From Rhodoblastus sphagnicola (GTDB lineage Bacteria; Pseudomonadota; Alphaproteobacteria; Rhizobiales; Beijerinckiaceae): a DNA stretch of 64,000 nt. Below the pieces are notes generated by a model. That model saw nothing but the letters and a program-made list of their open reading frames with translations. It did not search any database and was not told the DNA's origin. Within the stretch, counting starts at the first letter, position 1; each line of letters starts with the position of its first letter. The stretch lies in contig NZ_NHSJ01000057.1 in assembly GCF_002937075.1 (NCBI RefSeq), positions 1 through 64,000 of the forward strand, in the 5' to 3' direction. The translations under genes and the position numbers were made by a program. Shown in pieces: positions 53,431 to 64,000 of this stretch.

Positions 53431-54176
53431 GCCGCCTTGGCGATCACGGCGTCATAGCCGTTCTGTTCGAGTTGCACGGCGAGGCTCTTGTCGCCGGACA
53501 TCACAATCTTGCCGCCGGCGAGAATGTGGATGACATCGGGCACGATATAGTCGAGCAGGCGCTGGTAATGGGTGATGACCAGGAACGAGCGGTCGGGCGA
53601 GCGCAGCTTGTTGACGCCCTCGGCGACCAGCTTCAGCGCGTCAATGTCGAGGCCGGAATCCATTTCGTCGAGGATCGCCAGTTTCGGCTTGAGCAGCGCC
53701 ATTTGCAGCGTCTCGTTGCGCTTCTTCTCGCCGCCGGAAAAGCCGACATTGAGCGGGCGCTTGAGCATGTCCTCGGAAATGTTCAGCTCTTTCGCGGCGG
53801 CTCTGACCGCGCGTAAAAATTCGGCGGCGTTCAGTTCCTTTTCGCCGCGAATCTTGGCCTGCGAGTTCATCGCGGTTTTCAAGAAATTCATGGTGGAGAC
53901 GCCGGGGATTTCCAGCGGGTACTGGAAGGCCAGGAAAATGCCGCGCGCCGCGCGCTCCTCCGGCGCCAGTCCGGTGACGTCCTCGCCGAAGAAGTCGATT
54001 TCGCCCTTGGTCACTTCATAGCCGGCGCGGCCCGCCAGCGTGTAGGAGGTGGTGCTTTTTCCGGCGCCGTTCGGCCCCATGATCGCATGCACTTCGCCCG
54101 GCGGCACCTTCAGGTTCAAGCCCTTGAGGATTTCCTTGCCGAAGACGTTGACATGTAAATCTTTGATTTCGAGCAT
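53427..54176 (-). CDS. sufC: SufC ATPase
   Basis: 249 residues, ABC-type ATPase. Walker A is HAIMGPNGAGKSTTSYTLAG, the signature LNVGFSGGEKKRNETLQMAL, Walker B KLAILDEMDSGLDIDALKLV and the switch His in FLVITHYQRLLDYIVPD. It drives the SufBD scaffold. The ATG overlaps the sufB stop by one base (TAATG). Confidence 0.95.
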   Translation of the reverse strand: MLEIKDLHVNVFGKEILKGLNLKVPPGEVHAIMGPNGAGKSTTSYTLAGRAGYEVTKGEIDFFGEDVTGLAPEERAARGIFLAFQYPLEIPGVSTMNFLKTAMNSQAKIRGEKELNAAEFLRAVRAAAKELNISEDMLKRPLNVGFSGGEKKRNETLQMALLKPKLAILDEMDSGLDIDALKLVAEGVNKLRSPDRSFLVITHYQRLLDYIVPDVIHILAGGKIVMSGDKSLAVQLEQNGYDAVIAKAA

Positions 54177-55639
54177 TAACCGACGCTCCCTTCGAGGCTG
54201 AGTCCGACGAGTTTTTGCGCCTCGACGGCGAATTCCATGGGCAATTGTTGCAAGACTTCGCGGCAGAAACCGTTGACGATCAGCGACACCGCTTCCTCGG
54301 TCGGAATGCCGCGCGAAAGACAGTAGAACAGCTGATCATCCGAGATTTTCGAGGTGGTGGCCTCGTGCTCCAGGATCGCTTTGGGGTTTTTCGACTGGAT
54401 GTAGGGCACCGTATGGGCGCCGCACTGGTCGCCGATCAGCAGCGAGTCGCATTGGGTGAAGTTGCGGGCGCCATCGGCGCGGGCGTTGATGCTGACAAGG
54501 CCGCGATAGGTGTTCTGCGCCTTGCCGGCGGAAATGCCCTTGGAAATGATGCGGCTCGACGTGTTCTTGCCGAGATGGATCATTTTGGTGCCGGTGTCGG
54601 CCTGCTGGTAATTGTTGGCGATGGCGATGGAATAGAATTCGCCCACCGAATTTTCGCCGCGCAGAATGCAGGACGGATATTTCCAGGTGATGGCCGAGCC
54701 GGTTTCGACCTGGGTCCACGACACTTTGGAGTTCTTCCCGCGGCAATCCGCGCGCTTGGTGACGAAATTGTAAATGCCGCCCTTGCCGTTCTCGTCGCCG
54801 GGGAACCAGTTTTGCACGGTCGAATATTTGATTTCGGCGTCGTCCAGCACCACCAGTTCGACCACCGCCGCGTGAAGCTGGTTTTCATCGCGTTGCGGGG
54901 CGGTACAGCCTTCGAGATAGGAGACGTAGGCGCCGGCGTCGGCGATGATCAGCGTGCGTTCGAATTGGCCGGAATTGGCGGCGTTGATGCGGAAATAGGT
55001 GGACAACTCCATCGGGCAGCGCACGCCCGGCGGGATATAGACGAACGAGCCTTCCGAAAACACCGCCGCATTGAGGGTGGCGTAGAAATTGTCGGTGTCC
55101 GGCACGACGGAGCCGAGATATTTCTTCACCAGTTCCGGGTGGGCGTGGACCGCTTCGGAGATCGGGCAGAAGATCACGCCGACCTTGGAAAGCTCCTCTT
55201 TGAAGGTGGTGACGACGGAGACCGAGTCGAACACGGCGTCCACGGCGACCCGGCGCTGCTCGACGCCGGCCAAAACTTCCTGTTCGTGCAGGGGAATGCC
55301 GAGCTTTTCGTAGATGCGCAGCATTTCGGGATCGACGTCTTCCAGCGTGTGCGGGCCGTCGGTCTTGCTCTTGGGCGCCGAATAGTAGAAGGCGTCCTGG
55401 AAGTCGATTTTGGGATAATGCAGCTTGGCCCAGGTCGGTTCCTCCATGGTCAACCAGCGCTTATAGGCCGACAGGCGGTAGTCGAGCATCCATTCCGGCT
55501 CGTTCTTCTTCGCCGAGATGAAACGAATGACGTCTTCGTTCAGGCCCTTGGGCGCGAATTCGGATTCGATGTCGGAGACGAAACCGTATTTATATTTTTG
55601 TTCGGTCAGTTCTTGCAGGGCAGCTGCTTCTTCGCTCAT
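54176..55639 (-). CDS. sufB: SufB, Fe-S cluster scaffold subunit
   Basis: 487 residues, standard. Conserved blocks include [80 protein letters not shown] with the sulfur-accepting Cys and [20 protein letters not shown]. It is the first gene of sufBCDST and has a sigma-54 promoter 36 bases upstream of the start. Confidence 0.95.
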   Translation of the reverse strand: MSEEAAALQELTEQKYKYGFVSDIESEFAPKGLNEDVIRFISAKKNEPEWMLDYRLSAYKRWLTMEEPTWAKLHYPKIDFQDAFYYSAPKSKTDGPHTLEDVDPEMLRIYEKLGIPLHEQEVLAGVEQRRVAVDAVFDSVSVVTTFKEELSKVGVIFCPISEAVHAHPELVKKYLGSVVPDTDNFYATLNAAVFSEGSFVYIPPGVRCPMELSTYFRINAANSGQFERTLIIADAGAYVSYLEGCTAPQRDENQLHAAVVELVVLDDAEIKYSTVQNWFPGDENGKGGIYNFVTKRADCRGKNSKVSWTQVETGSAITWKYPSCILRGENSVGEFYSIAIANNYQQADTGTKMIHLGKNTSSRIISKGISAGKAQNTYRGLVSINARADGARNFTQCDSLLIGDQCGAHTVPYIQSKNPKAILEHEATTSKISDDQLFYCLSRGIPTEEAVSLIVNGFCREVLQQLPMEFAVEAQKLVGLSLEGSVG

Positions 55640-55686
55640 GTCCGAATCCCGACGGCGGTTTTAATTGATCTAGTCGTAGCCTAAAA

Positions 55687-55702
55687 TGCAAGGGTGGCGC
55701 CA
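55687..55702 (-). promoter_or_regulatory. Sigma-54 promoter of sufBCDST
   Basis: Minus strand TGGCGCCACCCTTGCA has GG-N10-GC and the TTGCA half, one of the best matches in the window. Transcription would start near 55676. I saw no perfect TGT-N10-ACA site in the ~150 bases upstream, which lie inside the TPR gene. Confidence 0.75.
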
Positions 55703-55709
55703 GCTTGTC

Positions 55710-56192
55710 TCAAGCCGCGAGTCCCTCGCACAGCGCCGCGATCACGGGCCAGCCGACTTCCCCTTGGGGATCGAGGGTTTTTAGCGTGCTGAGTATTTCT
55801 TGGGCAGACTCGACCTCCTCGCGGCGCAAGTGGATGAAGGACAGGGCTTTCAGCGTGTAAAGCGCGAATCGTCCCGCGCCGTCCGGGAAAGGGTTTTGCG
55901 GCGTCCACTGGCGCCAATCCTCCGGCCAGCCGGCCTGCGCCGCCGCCTTGCGCAGGCCGGTGCGCGCCATTTCCAGCGCGACGTCGAGATCGCCGTGGTA
56001 GGTGTGGATCTTATAGAGGCAGAAATAGCTTGCGAGTTCATCGGGTTCGGCTGCCAGCGCCTGCCGGAAGAAAGTTTCCGCGCGGGCGAAATCGCTGCGA
56101 TAGGCGACGACGCCCTGTTGCAGCAGCGCGTCGATTTCCGGCTTCACCTTGCCGAAACTGACCTCTTCGCTTCCCGGAAAGTTCAACAGCAT
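55710..56192 (-). CDS. TPR-like protein of the nif region
   Basis: 160 residues from ATG 56192 (GGAG upstream, promoter start near 56214); ATG 56216 would precede the transcript. Two to three TPR-like helix pairs are visible: LLQQGVVAYRSDFARAETFF, FYCLYKIHTYHGDLDVALEM-like segment and ALYTLKALSFIHLRREEVES. No enzymatic motif. Similar short TPR proteins occur in nif clusters without a fixed role; a scaffold or chaperone is possible. Its own sigma-54 promoter places it with the nitrogen-fixation genes. Confidence 0.75.
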   Translation of the reverse strand: MLLNFPGSEEVSFGKVKPEIDALLQQGVVAYRSDFARAETFFRQALAAEPDELASYFCLYKIHTYHGDLDVALEMARTGLRKAAAQAGWPEDWRQWTPQNPFPDGAGRFALYTLKALSFIHLRREEVESAQEILSTLKTLDPQGEVGWPVIAALCEGLAA

Positions 56193-56224
56193 GGGCGGTC
56201 TCCGCGTGAAATTCATTTTTGGGT

Positions 56225-56240
56225 AGCAAGTCCGGGGCCG
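56225..56240 (-). promoter_or_regulatory. Sigma-54 promoter of the TPR gene
   Basis: Minus strand CGGCCCCGGACTTGCT, GG-N10-GC with TTGC; the first base departs from T. Start would be near 56214, 21 bases before the ATG at 56192. Confidence 0.65.
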
Positions 56241-56271
56241 GGGTTCGCGTCGGGTTTCGGACATGGCGCCC

Positions 56272-56287
56272 TGTCGATGTTGCGACG
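56272..56287. promoter_or_regulatory. Near-consensus NifA site between divergent sigma-54 promoters
   Basis: TGTCGATGTTGCGACG is TGT-N10-ACG, one base from the NifA consensus. It lies between the TPR promoter (56225) and the grx4 promoter (56386), a position from which one bound NifA could serve both. Confidence 0.45.
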
Positions 56288-56299
56288 CGGCGCCCTTTC

Positions 56300-56364
56300 T
56301 CCCTCTCCCCGCACAGCCCGTCGAAGGCGGGCGTCCTTCCGGACGCCCTTCGCGGGGAGAGGGG
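56300..56364. repeat. Long palindromic repeat between divergent nif promoters
   Basis: CCTCTCCCCGC at the left pairs with GCGGGGAGAGG at the right, and inside GGGCGTCC pairs with GGACGCCC around a TT(CC) loop. It is a larger member of the type found at 42414 and 50406. Confidence 0.65.
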
Positions 56365-56385
56365 ACGGCGCCGTCAAATCGCCGC

Positions 56386-56401
56386 TGGTCCTGCTTTTGC
56401 A
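56386..56401 (+). promoter_or_regulatory. Sigma-54 promoter of the grx4-ferredoxin genes
   Basis: Plus strand TGGTCCTGCTTTTGCA, GG-N10-GC with TTGCA. The start would be near 56412, 55 bases before the grx4 ATG. Confidence 0.7.
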
Positions 56402-56466
56402 TTGCGAAAAACGAAGCGCGGCCTCCGCACTCCGCCGCGCGCCGAAAAAAGCCAAGAGGTCACTTC

Positions 56467-56802
56467 ATGTCGGAAAAAACCAGCGATCGCATCAAGGGCA
56501 TTGTCGAAGGCGCGGATATCGTCCTGTTCATGAAGGGCGCGCCGGCAGCGCCGCAATGCGGCTTCTCCGCCGCCGTGGTCAAAGTGCTGGACGGTTTCGG
56601 CGTGACATACGAGTCCGTCAACGTGCTCGCCGATCCCTTCATCCGCGAGGGCGTGAAGGAATTTTCCAACTGGCCGACCTTTCCGCAGCTTTACGTGAAG
56701 GGCGAGTTCGTCGGCGGCTGCGACATCGTGCGCGAAATGGCGGCGAGCGGCGAATTCGCCAAGCTCCTGGCTGACAGCGGCATCGGAGGCGTCAGCGCAT
56801 GA
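56467..56802 (+). CDS. Monothiol glutaredoxin, Grx4 family
   Basis: 111 residues from ATG 56467 (AGAGG upstream). [20 protein letters not shown], the active-site [14 protein letters not shown] (monothiol CGFS), and [20 protein letters not shown] with the GG-C-D glutathione-binding motif. Grx4 proteins carry and deliver 2Fe-2S clusters. The sigma-54 promoter suggests a version devoted to nitrogenase Fe-S supply. It overlaps the next gene by 4 bases. Confidence 0.92.
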   Translation: MSEKTSDRIKGIVEGADIVLFMKGAPAAPQCGFSAAVVKVLDGFGVTYESVNVLADPFIREGVKEFSNWPTFPQLYVKGEFVGGCDIVREMAASGEFAKLLADSGIGGVSA

Positions 56803-57152
56803 ATGTCCACGTCGCCTCGACGTTCGAGGACGTGCCGCAGCTCTACAAAAGGCATGTCTTCGCCTGCTACACTCAGCGCCCCGCCGGCCATCCGCGCGGC
56901 TCCTGCGGCCAACAGGGCGCCCAGCCGCTGTGGGACCGCCTGTCGCGCAAGCTCGAAGCCGAACGCCTCGGGGAGGTCGGTTTTACCGCCGCAGGTTGCC
57001 TTGGCTTTTGCAGCGCGGGACCGTTGATGGTCGTCTACCCCGAAGGCGTCTGGTATGCGCCGAAAACCCCGGAGGACATTGACGAGATCGTCGAAACTCA
57101 CCTAAAGGGCGGTGAACTGGTCGAGCGGCTTGTCGTTGTGTTGAGCCGCTGA
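56799..57152 (+). CDS. Thioredoxin-like 2Fe-2S ferredoxin
   Basis: 117 residues. Cysteines in [20 protein letters not shown], then [20 protein letters not shown], give the C-x(~12)-C...C-x3-C pattern of the thioredoxin-fold 2Fe-2S ferredoxins (Shethna/FeSI type) found in nif clusters. It probably carries electrons or protects nitrogenase. Start overlaps grx4 by 4 bases. It converges on the ankyrin gene, whose stop adjoins its own. Confidence 0.85.
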   Translation: MNVHVASTFEDVPQLYKRHVFACYTQRPAGHPRGSCGQQGAQPLWDRLSRKLEAERLGEVGFTAAGCLGFCSAGPLMVVYPEGVWYAPKTPEDIDEIVETHLKGGELVERLVVVLSR

Positions 57153-57605
57153 TCAACCGCGGCGCGCCGTCGCGCGCGCCGCGCGCAGCATGTTCAGGAT
57201 TGCGGCATTTCCCGCCATGTCCAGAGCCGAGAAACCGTCGGGCGTTTCGGCTGAAAGATCGGCGCCACGCTTCAGCAGGCGCTCCACGATCGCCGTGCGC
57301 GACGACGAGGCCGCAAACATCAGCGCGGTCGCGCCGTTCTGATTGACGTGATCGATGTCCACGCCCGCATCGATCAGCAGATCGAGCAGGGCGAGGTTTT
57401 CCCCGAAACAGGCGAGCCACAAGGCGTTGTTGCCGTCCGCGTTGAGCGCGGCAATGTCGGCGCCCGCCGCCAGAATCTTCCTGGCCATCTCCACATCGCC
57501 TTCTTGCGCGGCGCGCATCAGCGGCGTGGCCTTGTTTCCGTCGCGGGCCGACAGGCTGTCGAATTTTTCGGCGCGCAGCCAGTCTTCCAGCGCTTGATCC
57601 GTCAT
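57153..57605 (-). CDS. Ankyrin-repeat protein
   Basis: 150 residues from ATG 57605, overlapping the SagB-like gene's stop by 4 bases. Three to four ankyrin repeats are clear: NKATPLMRAAQEGDVEMARK, DGNNALWLACFGENLALLDL and NGATALMFAASSSRTAIVER, with a fourth partial (DGFSALDMAGNAAILNMLRA). No signal peptide. It is the last gene of the gltB-gltD-sagB-like run; such small ankyrin proteins usually bind a partner protein. Confidence 0.8.
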   Translation of the reverse strand: MTDQALEDWLRAEKFDSLSARDGNKATPLMRAAQEGDVEMARKILAAGADIAALNADGNNALWLACFGENLALLDLLIDAGVDIDHVNQNGATALMFAASSSRTAIVERLLKRGADLSAETPDGFSALDMAGNAAILNMLRAARATARRG

Positions 57606-59119
57606 GCGAAGCGCTCCGGGCGAACTTTGTGCGGATAGGCCGGCTCGGTGGCGATGCGCGTATCGACATAGGGCAGGCCGACGGTGAAATGATACAGGCT
57701 TTGCAGGTCGCTGCCGGTCAGGCCGAACAAGGCGTGGGTCTCGTCGTCGAAATAGCAGCCGATGCCCGTGCCGCGCAGGCCGATGCGCTCGGCTTCGAGA
57801 TAAAGGGTCTGGCCGATCAGCCCGGCCTCCCAGTGCAATTGCCGGTAGCGCCAGGGATTTTGCTCGACCAGCGGGCCGAATTCCGCCAGCATCGCCACGC
57901 CGAAAGTGGAGTCGCCGCCGATGGCCTGGTTGCAGAACAGCCGCCGCGCCAGGCCCCGCGTGTCGCCCTCCTTCAGCAGGAACAGCGGCAGAGCGTCGGG
58001 GGCGTCTAAAACTTTGCTCCAGGCGAAATCGGCGGAAAATTTTTGCCGCAGCAGCTTTTCGCCTTCGGCGCTGCGGGGCAGGGCGTAGAGCCCTTGCGGC
58101 AGGCCTTCGACGCGATGGACGAACAGCAACGGGTGAACGCGCGGCGCGAAGGTCCAGAGGTCGAACGGCTGATGGCGCGGCGCCAGCGCGTCGAGCGCCT
58201 CGAAAAACGCGTTCGGCGTCATGCGATGCTTGGGATTGAAGGCCTGCGCGCTGCGGCGTTGCAGGATCAGATCGGCGCTGATGTTTTCCGTCCTGCGCGG
58301 CGCGGGGGCGGTGAAATTTTCGGCGCCGGCGCCAAGGGTCGCTCGGGTCACGTCTTCGATCACCGGCCAGCGATACATCGGGCGGCGGTCCAGCACATTG
58401 GCCGCGCCGGCCCATACGCCAGTTTTCGCCGGGGGCGGCGAGGGCGCGCCATCGTCCGCGAAAATCTCCACCAGCGCGTCGGCGTCCTCGCGTTCGGCGG
58501 GGCCGAAATCTTCGGCGCGGTCGAGGCCGAGTCGATGCGCCAAAGCCGCGCTGTCGAGTCCTTCAACCAGCCGCGCGCGAAACCCGAGCGCCTGCGCGGC
58601 ATAGCCGAGCGCGCCGAGCGCATGGCCGAGGTCGAGTTGGCAATAGCGGAAGGCGCGTTCGCCATATTTCCAGGCCTCGCGCCAGGCGATCGAGGACAGG
58701 CCGATCCACAGCCGCGCCGGGCCGTCGGCGGGCGCGTCGGCGCGGCGGTGTTCGAGAATGTGGTCGCGGCTGAGATAGTGATGCAGGCCGTCGGCGAGGC
58801 CGGGCAAATTCTCGCTTAAAACGTAGGCTTCGGTCGGGTGCAGGTTGCCGCTGGACGGGTTGCAGCGCAAGGCCCAGCGATCCGGGCCATAACTTTTCCA
58901 GGCCGACAGGCCGAAGGCCAGATGCAGCAACGCGCCGAGACCGGCGCGCGAAAAGGGGGCGGAACAGCAGGCTTGCGGCGCGAGATCGAGGTCGATCTTT
59001 TCGGCGCCCTCGAATTCTCGAAAGGGGTTGGGTTGCGCGTCCCAGTCGAGGGTGTCCGGGCTGGCGGCGAAGCCGCCAAACCCGTGCTTGGTGCGTTGGT
59101 GATAGGCGAAAGCCTTCAC
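57602..59119 (-). CDS. SagB/ThcOx-family double nitroreductase-like protein
   Basis: 505 residues from GTG 59119, which overlaps the gltD stop by 4 bases. Two nitroreductase-fold halves are visible: [20 protein letters not shown] and [20 protein letters not shown] in the first; [20 protein letters not shown] and [20 protein letters not shown] with [11 protein letters not shown] in the second. SagB enzymes use FMN to oxidise azolines in peptide natural products, but no cyclodehydratase (SagC/D) or precursor is nearby. Linkage to glutamate synthase and nif genes suggests a different redox role. Confidence 0.8.
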   Translation of the reverse strand: MKAFAYHQRTKHGFGGFAASPDTLDWDAQPNPFREFEGAEKIDLDLAPQACCSAPFSRAGLGALLHLAFGLSAWKSYGPDRWALRCNPSSGNLHPTEAYVLSENLPGLADGLHHYLSRDHILEHRRADAPADGPARLWIGLSSIAWREAWKYGERAFRYCQLDLGHALGALGYAAQALGFRARLVEGLDSAALAHRLGLDRAEDFGPAEREDADALVEIFADDGAPSPPPAKTGVWAGAANVLDRRPMYRWPVIEDVTRATLGAGAENFTAPAPRRTENISADLILQRRSAQAFNPKHRMTPNAFFEALDALAPRHQPFDLWTFAPRVHPLLFVHRVEGLPQGLYALPRSAEGEKLLRQKFSADFAWSKVLDAPDALPLFLLKEGDTRGLARRLFCNQAIGGDSTFGVAMLAEFGPLVEQNPWRYRQLHWEAGLIGQTLYLEAERIGLRGTGIGCYFDDETHALFGLTGSDLQSLYHFTVGLPYVDTRIATEPAYPHKVRPERFA

Positions 59120-60528
59120 CGGGGCAGGTCGCTCGCGCCGGTCAGGAACAGGTCCACGGCGCGGGCGGCCTGACGGCCCTCGCGGATGGCCCAGACCACC
59201 AGCGACTGGCCCCGGCGCATGTCGCCGGCGGCGAACACCTTGTCCACGCTGGTGCGGTAGCCGGTGGTGTCGGCCTGAACATTGCCGCGCGGGTCGAGCG
59301 CCACGCCGAGTTGCTCCAGCAGGCCTTCCTTGACCGGGCTGACGAAACCCATCGCCAGCAGCACCAGATCGGCGCGCAGTTCGAACGCGCTGCCGGGGAT
59401 TTCCTGGAATTTGGCGTCGACGCGGACGCATTTGAGCGCGGCCACGCCGTTGTCGCCGACAAATTCCTTGGTCAGCACGCCGAAATCGCGGTCGGCGCCC
59501 TCCATGTGGGAGGACGAGGTGCGCAGTTTGAGCGGCCAATAGGGCCAAGAGGTGAGCTTGTCCTCTTTTTCCGGCGGCTTGGGCATGATTTCGATCTGGG
59601 TCACCGACAGCGCGCCCTGGCGCACCGAGGTGCCGATGCAATCGGAGCCGGTGTCGCCGCCGCCGATCACCACGACATGCTTGCCGGAGGCCAGGATCGG
59701 ATCGTTGGACAGCCGTTCGCGCGACACGCGGCGGTTCTGCTGCGGCAGGAATTCCATGGCGAAATGGACGCCGGCGAGGTCGCGACCGGGGATTGGCAGG
59801 TCGCGCGGCTTTTCCGAGCCGCCGCTGAGGATCACCGCGTCATGGCCATCCAGGATTTCCTTGGCGGCGACGGTGACGCCGACATGGGCGTCATAATGGA
59901 AGATGACGCCTTCGGCTTCCATCTGGGCGACGCGGCGGTCGATCAGGCCCTTTTCCAGCTTGAAATCGGGGATGCCATAGCGCATCAGGCCGCCCGCCTT
60001 GGCGGATTTCTCGTAGACATGGACCTCGTGGCCGGCGCGCGCGAGTTGCTGCGCGGCGGCGAGGCCGGCCGGGCCGGAGCCGATGATGGCGACTCGTCTG
60101 CCGGTCTTGGTTCCGGCCGGTTCCGGCCGGATAAAGCCGTTTTCCCAGGCGCGATCGACGATGGCGCATTCCACCGTCTTGATGGTGACGGGCGTGTCCT
60201 CGAGATTCAGCGTGCAGGCGGCCTCGCAGGGGGCGGGGCAGATGCGGCCGGTGAATTCCGGGAAATTGTTGGTGGAATGCAGGTTGCGCGACGCCTCTTC
60301 CCAGTCGCCGCGATAGACCAGATCGTTCCAGTCGGGGATCTGGTTGTTGACGGGGCAGCCGTTGTGACAGAACGGGATGCCGCAGTTCATGCAGCGCGAG
60401 GCCTGCTCGCGCGTGCGTTCCTCCGACAGCGGAATCACGAATTCCGAATAGTGGCGGATGCGGTCGGCGGCGGGCTTGTAGCCGCGGTCCTGCCGGTCGA
60501 TTTCCAGAAAACCGGTAACCTTGCCCAT
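59116..60528 (-). CDS. gltD: Glutamate synthase (NADPH) small subunit
   Basis: 470 residues from ATG 60528 (GGAG upstream). [20 protein letters not shown] is the usual start; two 4Fe-4S motifs in [23 protein letters not shown] site [25 protein letters not shown] site [20 protein letters not shown]; and [20 protein letters not shown]. It feeds electrons to GltB so that glutamine plus 2-oxoglutarate gives two glutamates, assimilating fixed ammonia. It follows gltB after 1 base. Confidence 0.95.
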   Translation of the reverse strand: MGKVTGFLEIDRQDRGYKPAADRIRHYSEFVIPLSEERTREQASRCMNCGIPFCHNGCPVNNQIPDWNDLVYRGDWEEASRNLHSTNNFPEFTGRICPAPCEAACTLNLEDTPVTIKTVECAIVDRAWENGFIRPEPAGTKTGRRVAIIGSGPAGLAAAQQLARAGHEVHVYEKSAKAGGLMRYGIPDFKLEKGLIDRRVAQMEAEGVIFHYDAHVGVTVAAKEILDGHDAVILSGGSEKPRDLPIPGRDLAGVHFAMEFLPQQNRRVSRERLSNDPILASGKHVVVIGGGDTGSDCIGTSVRQGALSVTQIEIMPKPPEKEDKLTSWPYWPLKLRTSSSHMEGADRDFGVLTKEFVGDNGVAALKCVRVDAKFQEIPGSAFELRADLVLLAMGFVSPVKEGLLEQLGVALDPRGNVQADTTGYRTSVDKVFAAGDMRRGQSLVVWAIREGRQAARAVDLFLTGASDLPR

Positions 60529-60529
60529 C

Positions 60530-64000
<3,471 letters not shown>

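Noticed and set aside
56300-56364. CRISPR-like or phage-like repeat
   Set aside because: The palindromes occur singly at distant intergenic sites without spacers; they fit dispersed intergenic repeats. I saw no CRISPR array in the window.

Overview
The window is high-GC DNA from an alphaproteobacterium, most likely a nitrogen-fixing member of the Hyphomicrobiales (Rhizobiales), perhaps Beijerinckiaceae or Methylocystaceae. The supports are ChpT, a DUF1134/EipA-type protein, a NifA with the oxygen-sensitive alphaproteobacterial cysteine pattern, fixABCX, and rhizobial-type intergenic repeats. Genus level is a guess; nothing here fixes it.

Positions 1-19200 form an accessory surface-polysaccharide island. 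Its edges carry an IS3-family end, a frameshifted NRAMP transporter remnant, a glycosyltransferase tail, fragments of IS21 and IS110 elements and a tRNA-Ser. A tightly coupled minus-strand operon (14197 down to 3311) encodes a giant five-repeat glycosyltransferase, a HAD phosphatase, a DRE-TIM aldolase fused to an extra domain, a KdsB-like CMP-sugar synthetase, a GT29 sialyltransferase-like enzyme and two SGNH-type proteins. I read it as a pathway that makes, activates and transfers an ulosonic (sialic/Kdo-like) acid by a non-NeuB, non-KdsA route. This is the best candidate for an undescribed system. A GH99/GH71-like protein, a GT61 and a TPR-GT32 protein flank it.

Positions 19200-37500 are mostly ordinary chromosome: tRNA-Ser, chpT, an EipA-like protein, a coiled-coil protein, a TPR-methyltransferase, scoAB, an AAA ATPase, a chorismate-lyase-like secreted protein, a Ni/Co transporter, an O-acetylhomoserine sulfhydrylase, an RND efflux pair, an aldehyde dehydrogenase and a calpain-like (C2) protease.

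Positions 37500-64000 are a nitrogen-fixation region: fixABCX, a 4Fe-4S leucine-rich-repeat-variant protein, nifA, modD, a YqeB-like molybdenum protein, a PAS/HWE sensor with a response regulator, a Rieske protein, sufBCDST, a TPR protein, a Grx4 glutaredoxin, a thioredoxin-like 2Fe-2S ferredoxin, and gltB-gltD-sagB-like-ankyrin. Reading intergenic DNA by eye I found five sequences with exact GG-N10-GC spacing of sigma-54 promoters, upstream of fixA, the LRV protein, sufB, the TPR protein and grx4. There is a perfect TGT-N10-ACA NifA site upstream of fixA. Together they suggest that electron supply, Fe-S assembly and redox proteins form one NifA regulon. The structural genes nifHDK and nifENB are not in this window.
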